Assembly (NCBI RefSeq): GCF_036850765.1
Contig: NC_089490.1
Span: forward strand, 131,778,522 to 131,842,521
Length of the DNA stretch: 64,000 nt
Reading direction: 5' to 3'
Source of the DNA: Saccopteryx bilineata
Taxonomy: Eukaryota > Chordata > Mammalia > Chiroptera > Emballonuridae
The notes below the pieces were generated by a model that searched no databases, was not told the origin of the DNA, and worked only from the letters and a program-made list of their open reading frames with translations. Shown here piece by piece: positions 30,738 through 42,689 of the stretch (position 1 is its first letter; each line of letters begins with the position of its first letter). Made by a program: the position numbers and the translations under genes.

Positions 30738-32431
30738 TGTTGTAAAGTACCGTTCTGCCGGGTTTACGTAGAGACACCAAGGAAGGACACAGAAGAATTT
30801 TTAAGGAGATTTATTGATTAAGCCGGCTGTATATGACTTACACGGGGTATGGCTGACCCAAATCATGCAGTGTCCGATATAGGTCTGAGGCTAGTTATAT
30901 ACACTTGATCACACACAGGGTGGGGGGAAAAGGAAGAAGAGCAGAGCATGACACAATCATTAACAAGCTTATAACATTCATCTATAGGATCTATAAAAAA
31001 CACTTCTACATATTAAAACTTACAAGGTAACACAATAGCGAAAAAAATGTTGTTTTACATATCGAAAGACATCCTTAAATCTTTTAGTGTCCATCTGCCA
31101 TCCCTTTGTCTAGAGGCACATACATCAATGATATGACTTTAGGATGAGAGGGGGCTTACATGATGTCAGAGGATAAGTGTTTGTAAATCGCTCATTATGG
31201 AGAAAGAAAAGGGAAGAGAAAAGGACTACTTAAATCTTTCCTCCCTCTACGCACCTGGCTAGCTGTTTACCTCCTTCTTCACAAGTGTGGGTAAGGGAGA
31301 GGGTCCAAGTCTCCTTCCTCTTTTCATTCAAAATTCGGTACAAAAACCTTTCTATTTACAATATAATAGCCCTTCCTAAGCATCTTGCGCTGGTGTAAAT
31401 CACACACACAAATATAAAAATCATATTTACAAAATCTCTCTGAATGCTTGGCCTAAATTATAAAATGCCTTTTAAGCTTCTTAGTAAAAGGGGGTTTCTT
31501 ATCTCAGTACATAATATGTCCTTGTGTTATAAAGTACCCAATCCACAATTCTGCGGGTTTTCGTAGAGACACCAAGTCCAGATGAGTTTTGAAGGGTTTT
31601 ATTAAAGGAGGAAATTTATTAAATATGCTGGCTGCATATAGCTTACAGGGGGCAGCAGTCCCAAATTGTATGTCTGATTAATATTCTAGGGGCTGGTTAT
31701 ATACCCTTAATTATACATGGGAGGGGGAAGAGCCTGACATCACGGCATAAGTTTATAACCTTTGTTTTCACTTATACAGGTTTGGGAAAAGGATGAAGGA
31801 GGGGGATGGGACACAATTCATTAGCAAGTTTATAACATTTGTCTATAGGATTCATAAAAAACGTTTCTACACATTAAAACTTACAAGGTAACACATAGTA
31901 AAAATGTCACTCTACATATTAAAAGATATTTCTATATTTTCTAGTGTTCACCTGCCATTCCTTTGTTCGGAGATATATTCATTAACTACACACTTTCAGG
32001 AGGGGAGGGGTAGTTTCCATGAGGACAAAATGCCTGTAAATGGGCCATCAATATAAGAAAAGGTTTAATTTAATCTTTCTCTTCCTGCACCTGGCTAGCT
32101 ATTCACTCACTTTCTTACAGGTGTTGGGGGAGGTCAGAGAATCCAACTCTCCTTCTCCTTGGCCATCCTGGTTTTGATGCTAGTCACACAAGTACAAAGA
32201 TCATTTTCAAAATCTCTCTGCACGCCTCACCCAAATTAATAAAATGTTCTTTAAGCTTTCTAAAATATTAATATTAATTCTGTAGCTTTTGGTACCTTAC
32301 AACACTTGTAAGCCAGTAAACTCCCACTTCCTTCTCCCTCCATTCTCTAAAGAAAGAATGGGGCAAGAAGCCTGACTTTTTCGCCTAAAATATTAATATA
32401 AATTCTTGCAATTCTTTGGTACCTTACCACA
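30738..32431 (-). mobile_element. LTR element made of two tandem LTRs and a duplicated tail, antisense
   Basis: The first unit starts at 30738 (TGTTGTAAAGTACC) and the second at 31525 (TGTTATAAAGTACC). They share long parallel blocks: GTAGAGACACCAAG, TTATAACATT, TCTACA, TTACAAGGTAACACA. The inverted end GGTACCTTACAACA closes the second unit at about 32304. A further 127 bp repeats its tail and ends GGTACCTTACCACA at 32431. TTAT flanks the whole element (30734-30737, 32432-32435). No gag, pol or env reading frames are visible between the units. Confidence 0.75.
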
Positions 32432-32518
32432 TTATGATGATGTCCTGAACCTTAATAGAGGGGTTACTCTAGTGTATGCCTTTGTCTCAGCAAATGTATG
32501 TTTAAGGTTTGTGCATTT

Positions 32519-32898
32519 TGCCTGACCAGGCAGTGGCACAGTGGATAGAGCGACAGACTGTGACGCAGAGGACCCACATTTGAAACCCCAAGGTTGCTGG
32601 CTTCAGTGTGACCTCATCAGCTTAAGCGCAGGGTCGCTAGCTTGGGCCCAAATGTCTCTGGCTTGAAGCCCAAAGTCGCTGGTTTGCTCCCAGGGTTGCT
32701 GGCTTGAGCAAGGGGTCACTTGCTCTACCATAGCCCCCCCCCCCCCATCAAGGCACATATGAGAAAGCAATCAATGAACAACTAAGGTGCCGCAATGAAG
32801 ACTTGATGCTTCTTATCTCTCTCCCTTCCTGTCTGTCTGTCCCTATCTGTCCTTCTCTCTCTCTCTCTCTTTCTCTCTCAAAGAAAGGGGAAAAAAGA
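32519..32898 (+). repeat. SINE family B, long-bodied
   Basis: Perfect 11-bp target duplication TTTGTGCATTT on both sides. Head GCCTGACCAGGCAGTGGCAC and a C-run at 32735-32747. Confidence 0.92.
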
Positions 32899-33195
32899 TT
32901 TGTGCATTTCATTCTATGTAAATTTTACCTAAAAAATTTACTAAAACAGCCATGAACAAATGCTATAAGTGTAGTCAATAATACACATGTTGAAGTGTTT
33001 AGAGGTGAAAGAATATTGATTCCTTCATATTTGCTTTACCTTTAATTTTTACAGCTTTATTGAGATATAATTGACATATAATATTGTGTAACTTTAAATT
33101 ATACAATGTGTTAATTTCATACATTTATATATCTCTGAAATGATGACCACCAACATAGCATTAGTTAACTCCTTCATCATATCACATGATTGCCA

Positions 33196-34545
33196 TTTTT
33201 TTTTTATTATAAACAACATGTTTAATTACTTTGGAAATAAAACTTTCCAAATAATGCATTAAAATGGCCAAAAAATATTTTTAAATAACAGATTTGAAGA
33301 TCATTTGTACATAGTTTTTTCCTTATAACATGAATGTTTTCAGCCAGACAGTAAATTACAAATCATATCAAACCATGTTAAGGCAGATGATCAATCTGGT
33401 TGTAGTTTTAACTATTCCTGGGAAAGTAATCCTGTTGGAGTTTGAGCTCTTCTTCCAGCTGTTTGGTCAGTTGGTTGAGGAAGGGGCAGTCTGGAAACTG
33501 GCAGGTGGGGGAGCTGGGTCCCGCCTGTCTTGTTACTGCCCGTTCTGCTGGCCCTCTGTGGCTGAAGCAGACATGGAACCCTGGCTCTTATTGACATCAC
33601 TGATGCACACTCACTGCCCGTCGACTGATTCCTTTCACAGGGTTACCTTATTATCTCCACCTGAGAAGGCCAGGATGTTAGTTGTGATGGACCAGCTCAA
33701 GTGCCACACAACATCACTGAACTTGTGCAGAAATTTGATGGTCCATGTATTGCTCAAGGCATCATCACAGGTCCAAATGAACACACCACCATCCTGGGAA
33801 CAGCTGGCAATGGTGCTGGTGGGCAGACCAATGGATGGGGCCCAGGCCATGTCTCAAACCCAGTTACTGTGTGCTTCCAGCTTCTGCTCCTCCTTTCACT
33901 GACCGTCTTCCTTCTCCTTCCACAGCTTGATGAGGTTGTCACAGCCACCAGAAGCAAATTTCTTGATGTAGTTGGGCTTCTGCCCTGAAGGCTAGTCTAT
34001 GAGGCTTCCAGGTACAACAGCAGGGGCCCAGCTGACAGCATTGCAGCCAATAGTGTGAGCATTGTTGATCTTCTTCACTTCCCACTGGCCTTCCCCAGTG
34101 TAGGTTAGCAGGGAGATGGCCCCATCTGAGCTCCCACAGGCCAGGATTAGGCCATAGTCATGGGGGGGGGCAGCATACAGAGTTTACTGAGGAGTCATGT
34201 CCTGTGTGTTCATGCGTCTTCTCCCAGGTGCTGTTTTCCTCTTTCCAGATGATGACTTTCCGGTTATAGGAGCAGGATGCCAGGATATTGCCATACATGG
34301 GGTGGGCCCAGGCCACTTGCCACACAGGTCCCTCATGACCTCTGAGGTCTGCGATGAGGATCTGCCCTCCATTGCGTACATCAAAGATTTTGACAGACCT
34401 GTCTGATGAGCAGGTTGCCAGCCAGGTGCCATAGTAGTCCATCTGGGCATCGTAATTCATGTCCTCATTGGAGGAATCCACAGGATTAATTACTGACACC
34501 ATGGCTGTGGCAGCGGCAGATTTTAGCCACCATTTCTTTTTTGTG
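33196..34545 (-). pseudogene. SEC13P: SEC13 processed pseudogene
   Basis: Intronless antisense copy of SEC13, a WD40-repeat protein of the COPII coat and nuclear pore. The ATG is at 34502 and the original stop at 33535-33533. The first 110 or so codons read openly (MVSVINPVDSSNEDM, then SSDRSVKIFDVRNGGQ). A C-run at about 34161-34170 then shifts the frame. Later, DVAWAPSIGL-type sequence continues in another frame, but two Trp codons have become TGA (after GGDNKVTL and in VDGQ-stop-VCIS). A T-run at 33196-33205 is the antisense poly(A) tail, preceded in the copy by AATAAA. It sits inside an L1, and CCATTT-plus-T words at both borders may be the target duplication. Nonfunctional as SEC13; the open N-terminal part is probably chance survival. 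Confidence 0.93.
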
Positions 34546-34572
34546 GTGAGAACATTTAAGATCTACTTTCTT

Positions 34573-34936
34573 GGTCTTGGCCAGTTGGCTCAGTGGTAGA
34601 ACGTCAGCCTGGCATGTGGATGTCTCAGGTTCAATTCCTGGTCATGGCACACAGGAGACACAGCCACTTGCTTCTCCACCCCTCCCCCTTCCCTTTCTTT
34701 CTCTTACTCTCTTCCTCTCCCTCAGCCATGGCTCGATGGGAGTGCATTGGCCCTGGGCACTGAGGATGGCTCCCCGGAGCCTCAGCCTGAGGCACTAAAA
34801 ATAGCTCCATTTGAGCATGTCCCCAAATGGGCAGAGCATGGGCCCCAGACAGGGGTTACTGGGTGGATCCTGGTCAGGGCACATGTGGGAGTCTGACTCT
34901 CTATCTCTCCGCCTCTCATTTGAAAAAGAAGAAGAA
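34573..34936 (+). repeat. SINE family C (first of a pair)
   Basis: GGCCAGTTGGCTCAGTGGTA head. With the next SINE it is enclosed by one 15-bp duplication, AAGATCTACTTTCTT (34558-34572 and 35299-35313). Confidence 0.88.
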
Positions 34937-35298
34937 ACCTAACCAGGCGGTGGCGCAGTGGATAGAGCATCAGACTGGGATGCAGAGGACCCAGGTTCGA
35001 GACCCTGAGGTCGCTGGCTTGAGCGTGGCCTCATCTGGTTTGAGCAAAAGCCTGCCAGCTTGAACCCAAGGTCGCTGGCTCCAGCAAGGGGTTACTCGGT
35101 CTGCTGAAGGCCTGCGGTCAAGGCGCATATGAGAAAGCAATCAATGAACAACTAAGGTGTTGCAACACGCAATGAAAAACTAATGATTGATGCTTCTCGT
35201 CTCTCTCCATTCCTGTCTGTCTGTCTATCCCTCTCTCTGACTCACTCTCAGTCTCTGTAAAAAATAAATAAATTAAAAAAAGAAGAAGAAGGAAAAAA
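34937..35298 (+). repeat. SINE family B (second of a pair)
   Basis: Head AACCAGGCGGTGGCGCAGTG lies in the A-rich tail of the family C SINE, and its own tail meets the shared target duplication. It landed in the C tail, or the pair moved as a unit. Confidence 0.88.
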
Positions 35299-35425
35299 AA
35301 GATCTACTTTCTTAGCAACTTTTAAGTGTATGGTACAATATTATTAACTATAATCACTGTGCTATACATTAGATACTCAAAATCTTCAGCTTTCTTAGAA
35401 ATGCACCAAAAGATGTGATGATGGG

Positions 35426-35880
35426 CCCTGGCAAGATGGTTCAGTGGATAGAGTGTAGTCCCACCATGGTTCAATCCCTAGTGAGGACATATATACAAGA
35501 ATTAACCGGCCCTGTCCGGTGGGCTCAGCAGTACAGTGTCAGCCCAGTGTGCGGAGATCCCGGGTTCAATTCCCAGTCAGAGCACACAGGAGAAGTGCCC
35601 ATATGCTTCTCTACCCTTCCCTCTCTCCTTCCTCTCTATCTCTCTCCTCCCCTCCCACAGCCAAGGCTCCATTGGAGCAGGGCTGGCCCGGGCACTGAGG
35701 ATGGCTCCATGGCCTCTGCCTCAGGCGCTAGAATAGCTCAGGCTGAAAAAGAAAAAGTGGGGGGGGGGGAGAGAATCAACCAGTGAGTGCACAACGAAAA
35801 CGGAACAACTAAGTCAAACAACGAATTGATGTTTCTCTCTCTCTCTTTTCCTCTCCCCCTCAGATCATTGAGGGGAAAAA
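35426..35880 (+). repeat. SINE family D split by a family C SINE
   Basis: Outer pieces 35426-35508 and 35772-35880, the latter with GTGAGTGCACAACG and a CT run. Confidence 0.8.
35509..35771 (+). repeat. SINE family C, 3'-shortened, nested
   Basis: CCCTGTCCGGTGGGCTCAGC head to GCGCTAGAATAGCTCAGGC, then an A/G-rich end. AGAATTAACC / AGAATCAACC flank it. Confidence 0.8.
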
Positions 35881-36703
35881 AAAAGATGATGGATGGGTGG
35901 ATAGAGAGATGGATATTTGATAAAGCAAAATACTGAATTAATAGTAGAATCCAGGTGGTAGGAATATGAGTATAGAGATATTTTCTGTAAAATTCTTTCC
36001 ATTTTTCTAAATGTTTAAAAATTTCCCAATAAAATATAAGGAAGAAAATCCTAGCCAGATCCTGTTGCCTTCTGTAGACTCTCAGTCTGTGTCCCAGCTC
36101 TGTTTAAAATGAGAGAGATGAGGGTTAGAAAATTGCTCAAGAGATATGAGTCAGAGAGAGTATGCCTTTCTCTTAAATAGGTAATAGAAGATTTTGAAAA
36201 TTGAAAAAAGAAAAGAAATTGGAAAAAGTAGGACTGTCTCAGTATGTGGTTCAAAGTTATTTAATGCACCACCTAAAATTATCACGCAGATCATATGGCC
36301 TAGAATAATGTGACCTCTTGTCTCCGGTACACATGTTTGAGAAAAACATCTTCTGCCTGTGTGCTAAGTCCCAGCTGCCTTTTCCTGGAATATGTTGGGG
36401 ACACAGTAGCTTCCCTGGGGCCCTGGTTGAATATGGGACATGAAGTCCTCAGCACTATAGGCCAGACCCTCTCCAGGTTCCTTGTTTGGGGATGTACCAG
36501 GAAGGCTTGGGGAGTCTCCCTTGAGCCTACTGTGGATGAAATGGTAGGAAGTTTCACCTGTGGAGGTGGTGGTGGGGGGTCCCCCAGCTCTGCCCTCTTA
36601 ATTCTCAAGCTCTTTCAAGAGGGCTCACCTCCCCAGTTCCTGCTATTGTTAGGATAGGTAGTTAGATATTAATAAAAGAAGGAAGCAAAGGGAATCAGAC
36701 ATT

Positions 36704-36706
<3 letters not shown>

Positions 36707-36734
<28 letters not shown>

Positions 36735-37068
36735 TTTTACAGAGACAGAGAGTGAGTCAGAGAGAGGGATAGACAGGGACAGACAAACAGGAACGGAGAG
36801 AGATGAGAAGCATCAATCATCAGTTTCTCGTTGCGCGTTGCGACTTCTTAGTTGTTCATTGATTGCTCTCTCACATGTGCCTTGACCATGGGCCTTCAGC
36901 AGACCGAGTAACCCCCTGCTGGAGCCAGCGACCTTGGGTCCAAGCTGGTGAGCTCTTTGCTCAAGCCAGATGAGCCGGCGCTCAAGCTGGCGACCTCGGG
37001 GTCTCGAACCTGGGTCCTTCTGCATCCCAGTCCGACGCTCTATCCACTGCGCCACCACCTGGTCAGGC
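36707..37068 (-). repeat. SINE family B, antisense, well preserved
   Basis: Perfect 17-bp target duplication GGGAATCAGACATTATT (36690-36706 and 37069-37085). Long T-run; A- and B-box sequences intact. Looks recent. Confidence 0.95.
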
Positions 37069-37279
37069 GGGAATCAGACATTATTAAACTTAATAAACTT
37101 GGGAGCTGAATCAGATAATAAGCCTGCTTCATTAGGAAGCTATGGCTTCATAGGATCCTCAGGGGACATCTGCACTCTTCGCTATCAGGACCTAATCCCC
37201 AAAGCAGAGAGGAAGGGGACAGGAAGAATCATTGTCATTCATCAAAAACAGCAGGAGACATTCCTCTGCTGGGAGCTTG

Positions 37280-37990
37280 TGCAGTAGACCTCAAGATGGC
37301 ACAATGGAAGGTACTTCCACTTTGAGATATGCTCAGTAGGAACTAAAATAGTCACACCCTGAGGGGGTGGAGCCTAAAAGGAAAGGATCAGATTGGATAA
37401 GGGACACAGAACCCCGGAAGATCTAGGAAATGGATTGGTTAGGGAAAGGACCCAATGCAGGCATGGGAAAGATTGAGGAATTAGTTGAAGAAGCACCTGG
37501 TCCTTCTCAAACCAGAGTAATCTCTCTCTCTCTCTGTCTCTCTCTCTCTCTTCCCCATCCCCTCTCTAACATGTGCAGAGCCAGCCAGAGCACAGCTGTG
37601 AATAGAGACTGTGCTGGCTGGACAGGAACAAAAACTGAACTGGACTAAACTTTGATATGGACTGAATTAATGGCACAGAATTTGTGGACTCTGGCCTGTG
37701 TTCTGGGCTTGATGAAGACAAATTGGACTTTTCTACAGTGGCAGAAATGAAGATGAGGCACTGGGAACTGGAGCACAGCCTTCCATTTCAACCCCAATAA
37801 ATCTTGCCACAAAGCCTCAATCTCCCATACATGGATCCTCCACAGTGCTTCCTTTGTGACCTGTGAGAGGGCCCCATTTACACCAGCAACACCATTACCA
37901 CCTCCTCCAACACAGAATTTTCTGCCCTTCCACCCCCAGGAACAACACACAAAAAATAACCACCATAGTGGAGAACCAAACTAGAGCCAG
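37280..37990 (+). other. Unassigned segment, possibly an old LTR
   Basis: Contains ACCCTGAGGGGGTGGAGCC, a CT run at 37520-37552 and CCCCAATAAATCTTGCC (poly(A)-like). That order would suit an LTR, but I find no clear ends or target duplication. Confidence 0.25.
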
Positions 37991-38009
37991 GGTGTGAATC
38001 TACACCTGT

Positions 38010-38285
38010 CCAGCTCCAAAACTAGAGTGCTTAATCACATCTATCTCCTGGGTGACTGAGGACAGGCCCTAAAGCTCTGTGCTGCAGTTTTTGCATCTGG
38101 AACATGGGGATGGTTATGATGCCCCATCTTCTCACCCCAACCACCCCTTCCTGTTCTCCTGATGCTATGAAGATCTCAGGATTTCATGTAAGCATTATGT
38201 GAAAAGCACTCAGAGCAGTGAGTGTCTCGCTTATATTGAGCACCCCATATAAACATTAGCCATCCTCACTAATACTATTATTACT
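38010..38285 (+). repeat. MIR
   Basis: TTTTTGCATCTGGAACATGG, GTGAAAAGCACTCAGAGCAG and ATAAACATTAGCCATC in MIR order. Confidence 0.65.
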
Positions 38286-38621
38286 AGGAGTCATTCTAGG
38301 GATGGCGTATGACCTGGCTTCATGAGGTGAACATGGCTTTAGTGTCAAAAAATGAAAAATTCTACAAAGATGGGCGTGTGGCATTCCAGGAAGAGGGCAC
38401 TGTGAGAGCAAAAGCCTAGTGACCTAGGTGGGAAGTGCACAGCCCCACCTGGCTGCAGTGTCGAGCAGGAAGCTTGGAAGTATACTGGGGTAGGTTAAGG
38501 AGGGGGTTTGGCTGGAATGTTTAGGGTAAAGCCAGCTGCCCAGGAGCTTGCTGACAAAGGCCAGAGGGTCCACGCTGGCCTGACATCCAGCCTTGTCTTT
38601 TCTTCTAATCTCTTTACTTTA

Positions 38622-38976
38622 TTTATTTTTTTTTTACAGAGACAGAGAGAGAGTCAGAGAGAGGGACAGATAGGGACAGACAGGCAGGAACAAAGAGAGA
38701 TGAGAAGCATCAATCATCAGTTTTTCATTGCGAAACCCTAATTGTTCATTGATTGCTCTCTCATATGTGCCTTGACTGTGGGCCTTCAGCAGACCGAGTA
38801 ACTCCTTGCTCGAGCCAGCGACCTTGGGTCCAAGCTGGTGAGCTTTGCTCAAACCAGATGAGCCTGCGCTCAAACCAGATGAGCTTGCACTCAAACTGGC
38901 GACCTCGGGGTCTCGAACCTGGATCCTCCGCATCCCAGTTCGACGCTCTATCCACTGCGCCACTGCCCGGTCAGGC
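38622..38976 (-). repeat. SINE family B, antisense
   Basis: Perfect 16-bp target duplication TAATCTCTTTACTTTA (38606-38621 and 38977-38992). The module CTCAAACCAGATGAGC is doubled at about 38848-38886. Confidence 0.94.
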
Positions 38977-39029
38977 TAATCTCTTTACTTTAAATAGATA
39001 ATTTTATTTTCTGTGTTTTTTGTTTGTTT

Positions 39030-39638
39030 GTTTTGTTTTGTTTTGCTTGCAAGAGAGAAACAGAGAAAGCCTGACCTGTGGTGGCACAGTGGATAGAGCG
39101 TCGATCTGGAAGCGCTGAGGTTGCCGGTTCAAAACCCTAGGCTTGCCTGGTCAAGGCACATATGGGAGTTGATGCTTTCTGTTCCTCCCCCCTTCTCTCT
39201 CTCTCTCTCTCTCCCCTCTCTATAATGAATAAATAAAATCTTTAAAAGGCAAAAAAAAAAAAAGAAAATAAAAAGAGAATCAGAGAAAGAGGGACAGACA
39301 GGAAGGGAAAGAAATGAGAAGCATCAAGTCATGGTTGCAGCACCTTAGTGTTCTTTGATTGCTTTCTCATATGTGCCTTGACTGGGGGCAGGGGGTGGAG
39401 GGCTCCAGTTGAGCCAGTGACCCCTTGCTCAAGCCAGCGACTTTTGGGCTCAAGCCAGTGACAATGGGGTCATGTCTATGATCCCAAAGCTCAAGCGGGC
39501 AAATCCACATTCAAGCCAGTGAGCTCACACTCAAGCCAGAGGAGCCCACGTTCAAGCTGGTGATCTCAGGGTTTTGAACCTGGGTCCTCAGCATTCCAAG
39601 CTGACACTATATCCACTGCACCACCACCTGGTCAGGCT
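39030..39638 (-). repeat. SINE family B, long-bodied, antisense, split by a family A SINE
   Basis: Pieces 39030-39068 and 39264-39638, ending at head CACCACCTGGTCAGGC. Confidence 0.83.
39069..39263 (+). repeat. SINE family A, nested
   Basis: GCCTGACCTGTGGTGGCACA head, AATGAATAAATAAAATC tail. CAGAGAAAG flanks it on both sides. Confidence 0.88.
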
Positions 39639-39659
39639 GTTCTTTGTTTTTGTTTTATT

Positions 39660-39711
39660 CTTTTTCTTTCTCTTAGATTTTTATTTATTTGTTTTAGAGA
39701 GGAGAGGATAG

Positions 39712-39751
<40 letters not shown>

Positions 39752-39822
39752 AAGGAGGGAAGAGCAGGAAGCATCAATTCCCATATGTGCCTTGACCAGG
39801 CAAGCCAAGGGTTTTGAAGCAG
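39660..39822 (-). repeat. SINE family A, antisense, head missing
   Basis: GAGCAGGAAGCATCAATTCC and CCTTGACCAGGCAAGCC, stopping after GGGTTTTGAAGC. Confidence 0.78.
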
Positions 39823-39835
39823 TGCTGTTTTTGGT

Positions 39836-39998
39836 TTTTATAAAAGTACTTATTTTTATTGATTTTAGAGAGAGACGAAGGGATAGAGTGAGAGAGAGAC
39901 AGGGACTTCAATCTGTTCCTGTATGTGCCTTGACCAAGGATCGAACTGGCAATCTCTGTGCTGGACAATGCTCTAACCAACTGACCTATCTGGCCAGT
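39836..39998 (-). repeat. SINE family D, antisense
   Basis: TTTTTATTGATTTTAGAGAG, CGAACTGGCAATCTCTGTGC and CTATCTGGCCAG. Confidence 0.83.
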
Positions 39999-40009
39999 AA
40001 CAGGGTTGC

Positions 40010-40315
40010 AGGTGGGGGCCATGACTCCCTTCTCAAGTGGACAAAGAGACAGTAAAAAAAACTGGACATCCAGGTCACCTCCCCACAGGCATCTGGATTG
40101 ACTCACCCAGGTGTAGAAGGTCCCCTAGCTTACTGACAGTTAATCCTTTATTCCCAAAATGACTACCAACCCCCACCCTAAAATCTTCTATTTAACCCTA
40201 CCTGTTAGAGAACTGGTTGCTGACCTCACTTTAGGAGTCAGCCCGGCAGATGACCCTCTAATAAACTTTCCTTAACCTGAACTCAGGTGTCCTCCTTCAG
40301 CTGACTTTTCAGCCA
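40010..40315 (+). mobile_element. Possible LTR fragment
   Basis: CTATTTAACCCTACCTGTTA followed by CTCTAATAAACTTTCCTTAA resembles the TATA-to-poly(A) part of a retroviral LTR. Ends undefined. Confidence 0.35.
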
Positions 40316-40329
40316 GGACTTTTTCTGTT

Positions 40330-40875
40330 TTGTTTGTTTGTTTGTTTTAAAAGAGAGAGAAACGGAGAGAGATCAGCATCAACTCATAGTTGGTTCACTT
40401 TAGTTGTTTATTGATTGTTTCTCATATGTGCCTTGACCAGCAGGCTCAAGCCAAGCCAGTGACCCCTTGCTCAAGCCAGCAACCATAGGTTTTAAGACAG
40501 AGACCTTTGGGCCTGACCTGTGGTGGCGCAGTGGATAAAGCGTCGACCTGGAAATGCTGAGGTCGCCAGTTCGAAACCCTGGGCTTGCCTGGTCAAGGCA
40601 CATATGGGAGTTGATGCTTCCAGCTCCTCCCCACCTTCTCTCTCTGTCTCTCTCTCCTCTCTCTCTCTCTCTCCCTTTCTCTCTCTCTAAAAACGAATAA
40701 AAAAAAATAAGACAGAGACCTTTGGACTCAAGCCACTGACCTTGGGATCATGTTGATGATCCTGCACTCAAGCCAACTTGAGCCCATGCTCAAGCTGGTG
40801 ACCTCAGGGGTTTCAAACCCAGAATTTCAGCGCTCTGGGTCAATGCTTCACCCACTGTGCCACCACTGGTAAGGA
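40330..40875 (-). repeat. SINE family B, long-bodied, antisense, split by a family A SINE
   Basis: Pieces 40330-40510 and 40709-40875. The CTTGGGATCATGTTGATGAT centre is shared with 28661-28974. Confidence 0.85.
40511..40708 (+). repeat. SINE family A, nested, intact
   Basis: Perfect 17-bp target duplication AAGACAGAGACCTTTGG (40494-40510 and 40709-40725). Head GCCTGACCTGTGGTGGCGCA. Confidence 0.95.
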
Positions 40876-40929
40876 TTTTCATTTAATCTATCTCTGGCTC
40901 CTGGGACCCACTCTCTAGCCACCGTGGCC

Positions 40930-41300
40930 TCCTGGCTATTCAGACTCATCAAGCTCTCTCTCTCTCACTTGCTGTTTCATTTACCCAAAACATTATTCCC
41001 TCCTTCTCATCCCTCACCTGAAGATTCAGTGCAAATGCCACTTCCCTCAGAATGCCTTCCTTACGTCTCTAGGAAAGGGGCTCCAGCATCTCATAACTCA
41101 GACTATTCCCCTTGTTGCATGCCTTCCATTCTGAAACTATCTTGTGTGTTCAGGAGGCAAGGTTTACTTACTTCTTGTCTGCCTGTCCCCACTAAACTGT
41201 CAGTCCTTTTGAGGATGGGATTTTGTCTTAATGGTGCCTCCCAGCACCTAGAGCGCTGCCTGGTACTTAGTAGGTGCTAAGTAAATGCTTATTAAGGGAA
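40930..41300 (+). repeat. L2 3' region
   Basis: CCCTCACCTGAAGATTCAGT, AATGCCACTTCCCTCAGAAT and GGTACTTAGTAGGTGCTAAG. Confidence 0.65.
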
Positions 41301-42121
41301 GGATTTTTTAAACAGGATTTTTTAAACAATTAAGTAGTACAAATGTTCATGTATGTCCTCATGCCTTTTGACTATCCAGAGTATGATCTATTTATTTTAA
41401 AAATGTGTAAGGCAATATTTAAAAAAGGTAAATGTATGTTCTTCTTGTTTTCCATAAACTGGTTATCAAACATGATTTTAAGTTAATAAAACTGTAACTG
41501 GAACTAATTTCATTTTTTGAAAAAAAACCTCACTCCCGGGGGTCAGCGAGCATGAAAAAAAAAACTCACTACTCAAAGGGTTAAAAGACTCCCTCTGACT
41601 GCTCTGGAAAGAACAGCGTGTGCGTGTGTGGGCAGATCAGGGAGACCTGGGAGGTCCAGTGAGTGATGATGGAGCAAGAATCAAGGCGGTTGCAGTGAAG
41701 GGGCAGTGGAGAAATGGTCAGAATTTAGGAGGAAGGAGGGACATAAAAAGGCAACTGAGGGAGGGAGAGGGAGGCAGGGGCAGGGAAGTAAAGAATGAGA
41801 AGGAGAGAGGAGTACATGACCTGTGGCTTTGATGATGGGGGGGGATGAAGATACAGGAGGAGGAGGAGAAAAGAGGCCAAATTAGTGTCTAGGATGCGGT
41901 CCAGGAGGCAATAATTACAATTATATAAAAATAATTATAGTTATAACTAGCACAAGAGCTTATGCTTTAGTTATTCATCACATATCAAATATTTATTGAG
42001 AACTGAGAATGCAACAGTGATTGCATCAGACACAGTTTCTGCCTTCATGAGGCTGATAAGTCTTTTGACATGGGACAGAAACTAAACAGATTAATGGATC
42101 AAGAAAGATATACATACTTTA

Positions 42122-42254
42122 AAATTGATTTTTAGAAAGAGGAGGGAGAGAGAGAGACAAACATTGATCTGTTTCTGTATGTTCCCGGGGATCAAACCCA
42201 TAACCTCTGCCTATCAGGAGGATGCTCTAACCAAATAAGCTATCTGGCCAGGGC
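42122..42254 (-). repeat. SINE family D, antisense
   Basis: TTGATTTTTAGAAAGAGGAG, GGGGATCAAACCCATAACC and CTATCTGGCCAGGG. Confidence 0.8.
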
Positions 42255-42689
42255 AGGAAATACTTTAAAGTTAGGTAGTGATCAATCCTGGGCTGGGTTG
42301 TGTATGGAATAAAACAGGGTATGGAACAGAAGAATTATGTTGGACAGTATGATGCCCAGTAAGGATTTATAAATATTTGTTAAAGACTTAATGATAGAAA
42401 ATGGATAGTTGATATTGACATATACTGTTTACAAAAATTGGGGGAGATTTCAAAATAAATATAAAACGATAAAATATCCGCTAATTTTTGTGGGCAGTAT
42501 ATATAGTATGTGTTCAGGGAAATGATCTAAATATCCCAATCATGAGGTGGGTTCCTTTCCTGTTATAAAGAAGAGGAAAACCGAGGCAAAGGATTAATAT
42601 AAAGATGAAAACTGCAATGGTGGGAAAGCCCTCGTGCAGAACACCTGTGAAACGGCCATTAACGGGAGCAGAGCAAGGAGGCCCAGAGC

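Larger units (their letters stand above)
33041..35400 (+). repeat. L1 3' segment interrupted by a retrocopy and a SINE pair
   Basis: L1 pieces: 33041-33195 (TTTATTGAGATATAATTGAC), about 34541-34572 (TGGTGAGAACATTTAAGATC) and 35299-35400 (TTAGCAACTTTTAAGTGTAT, ATTAACTATAATCACTGTGC). Joined in order they follow a known L1MA-type 3' sequence. Confidence 0.8.

Noticed and set aside
30738..32431. Intact endogenous retrovirus
   Set aside because: Only LTR sequence is present; I found no gag, pol or env-like frame here or by the other LTR-like segments.
33330..33902. 190-codon plus-strand frame
   Set aside because: It is the antisense of the SEC13 processed pseudogene, not a gene.
33196..34545. 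SEC13 as a working gene
   Set aside because: Intronless, poly(A) tail, frameshift at a C-run and two internal stop codons; inserted in an L1.
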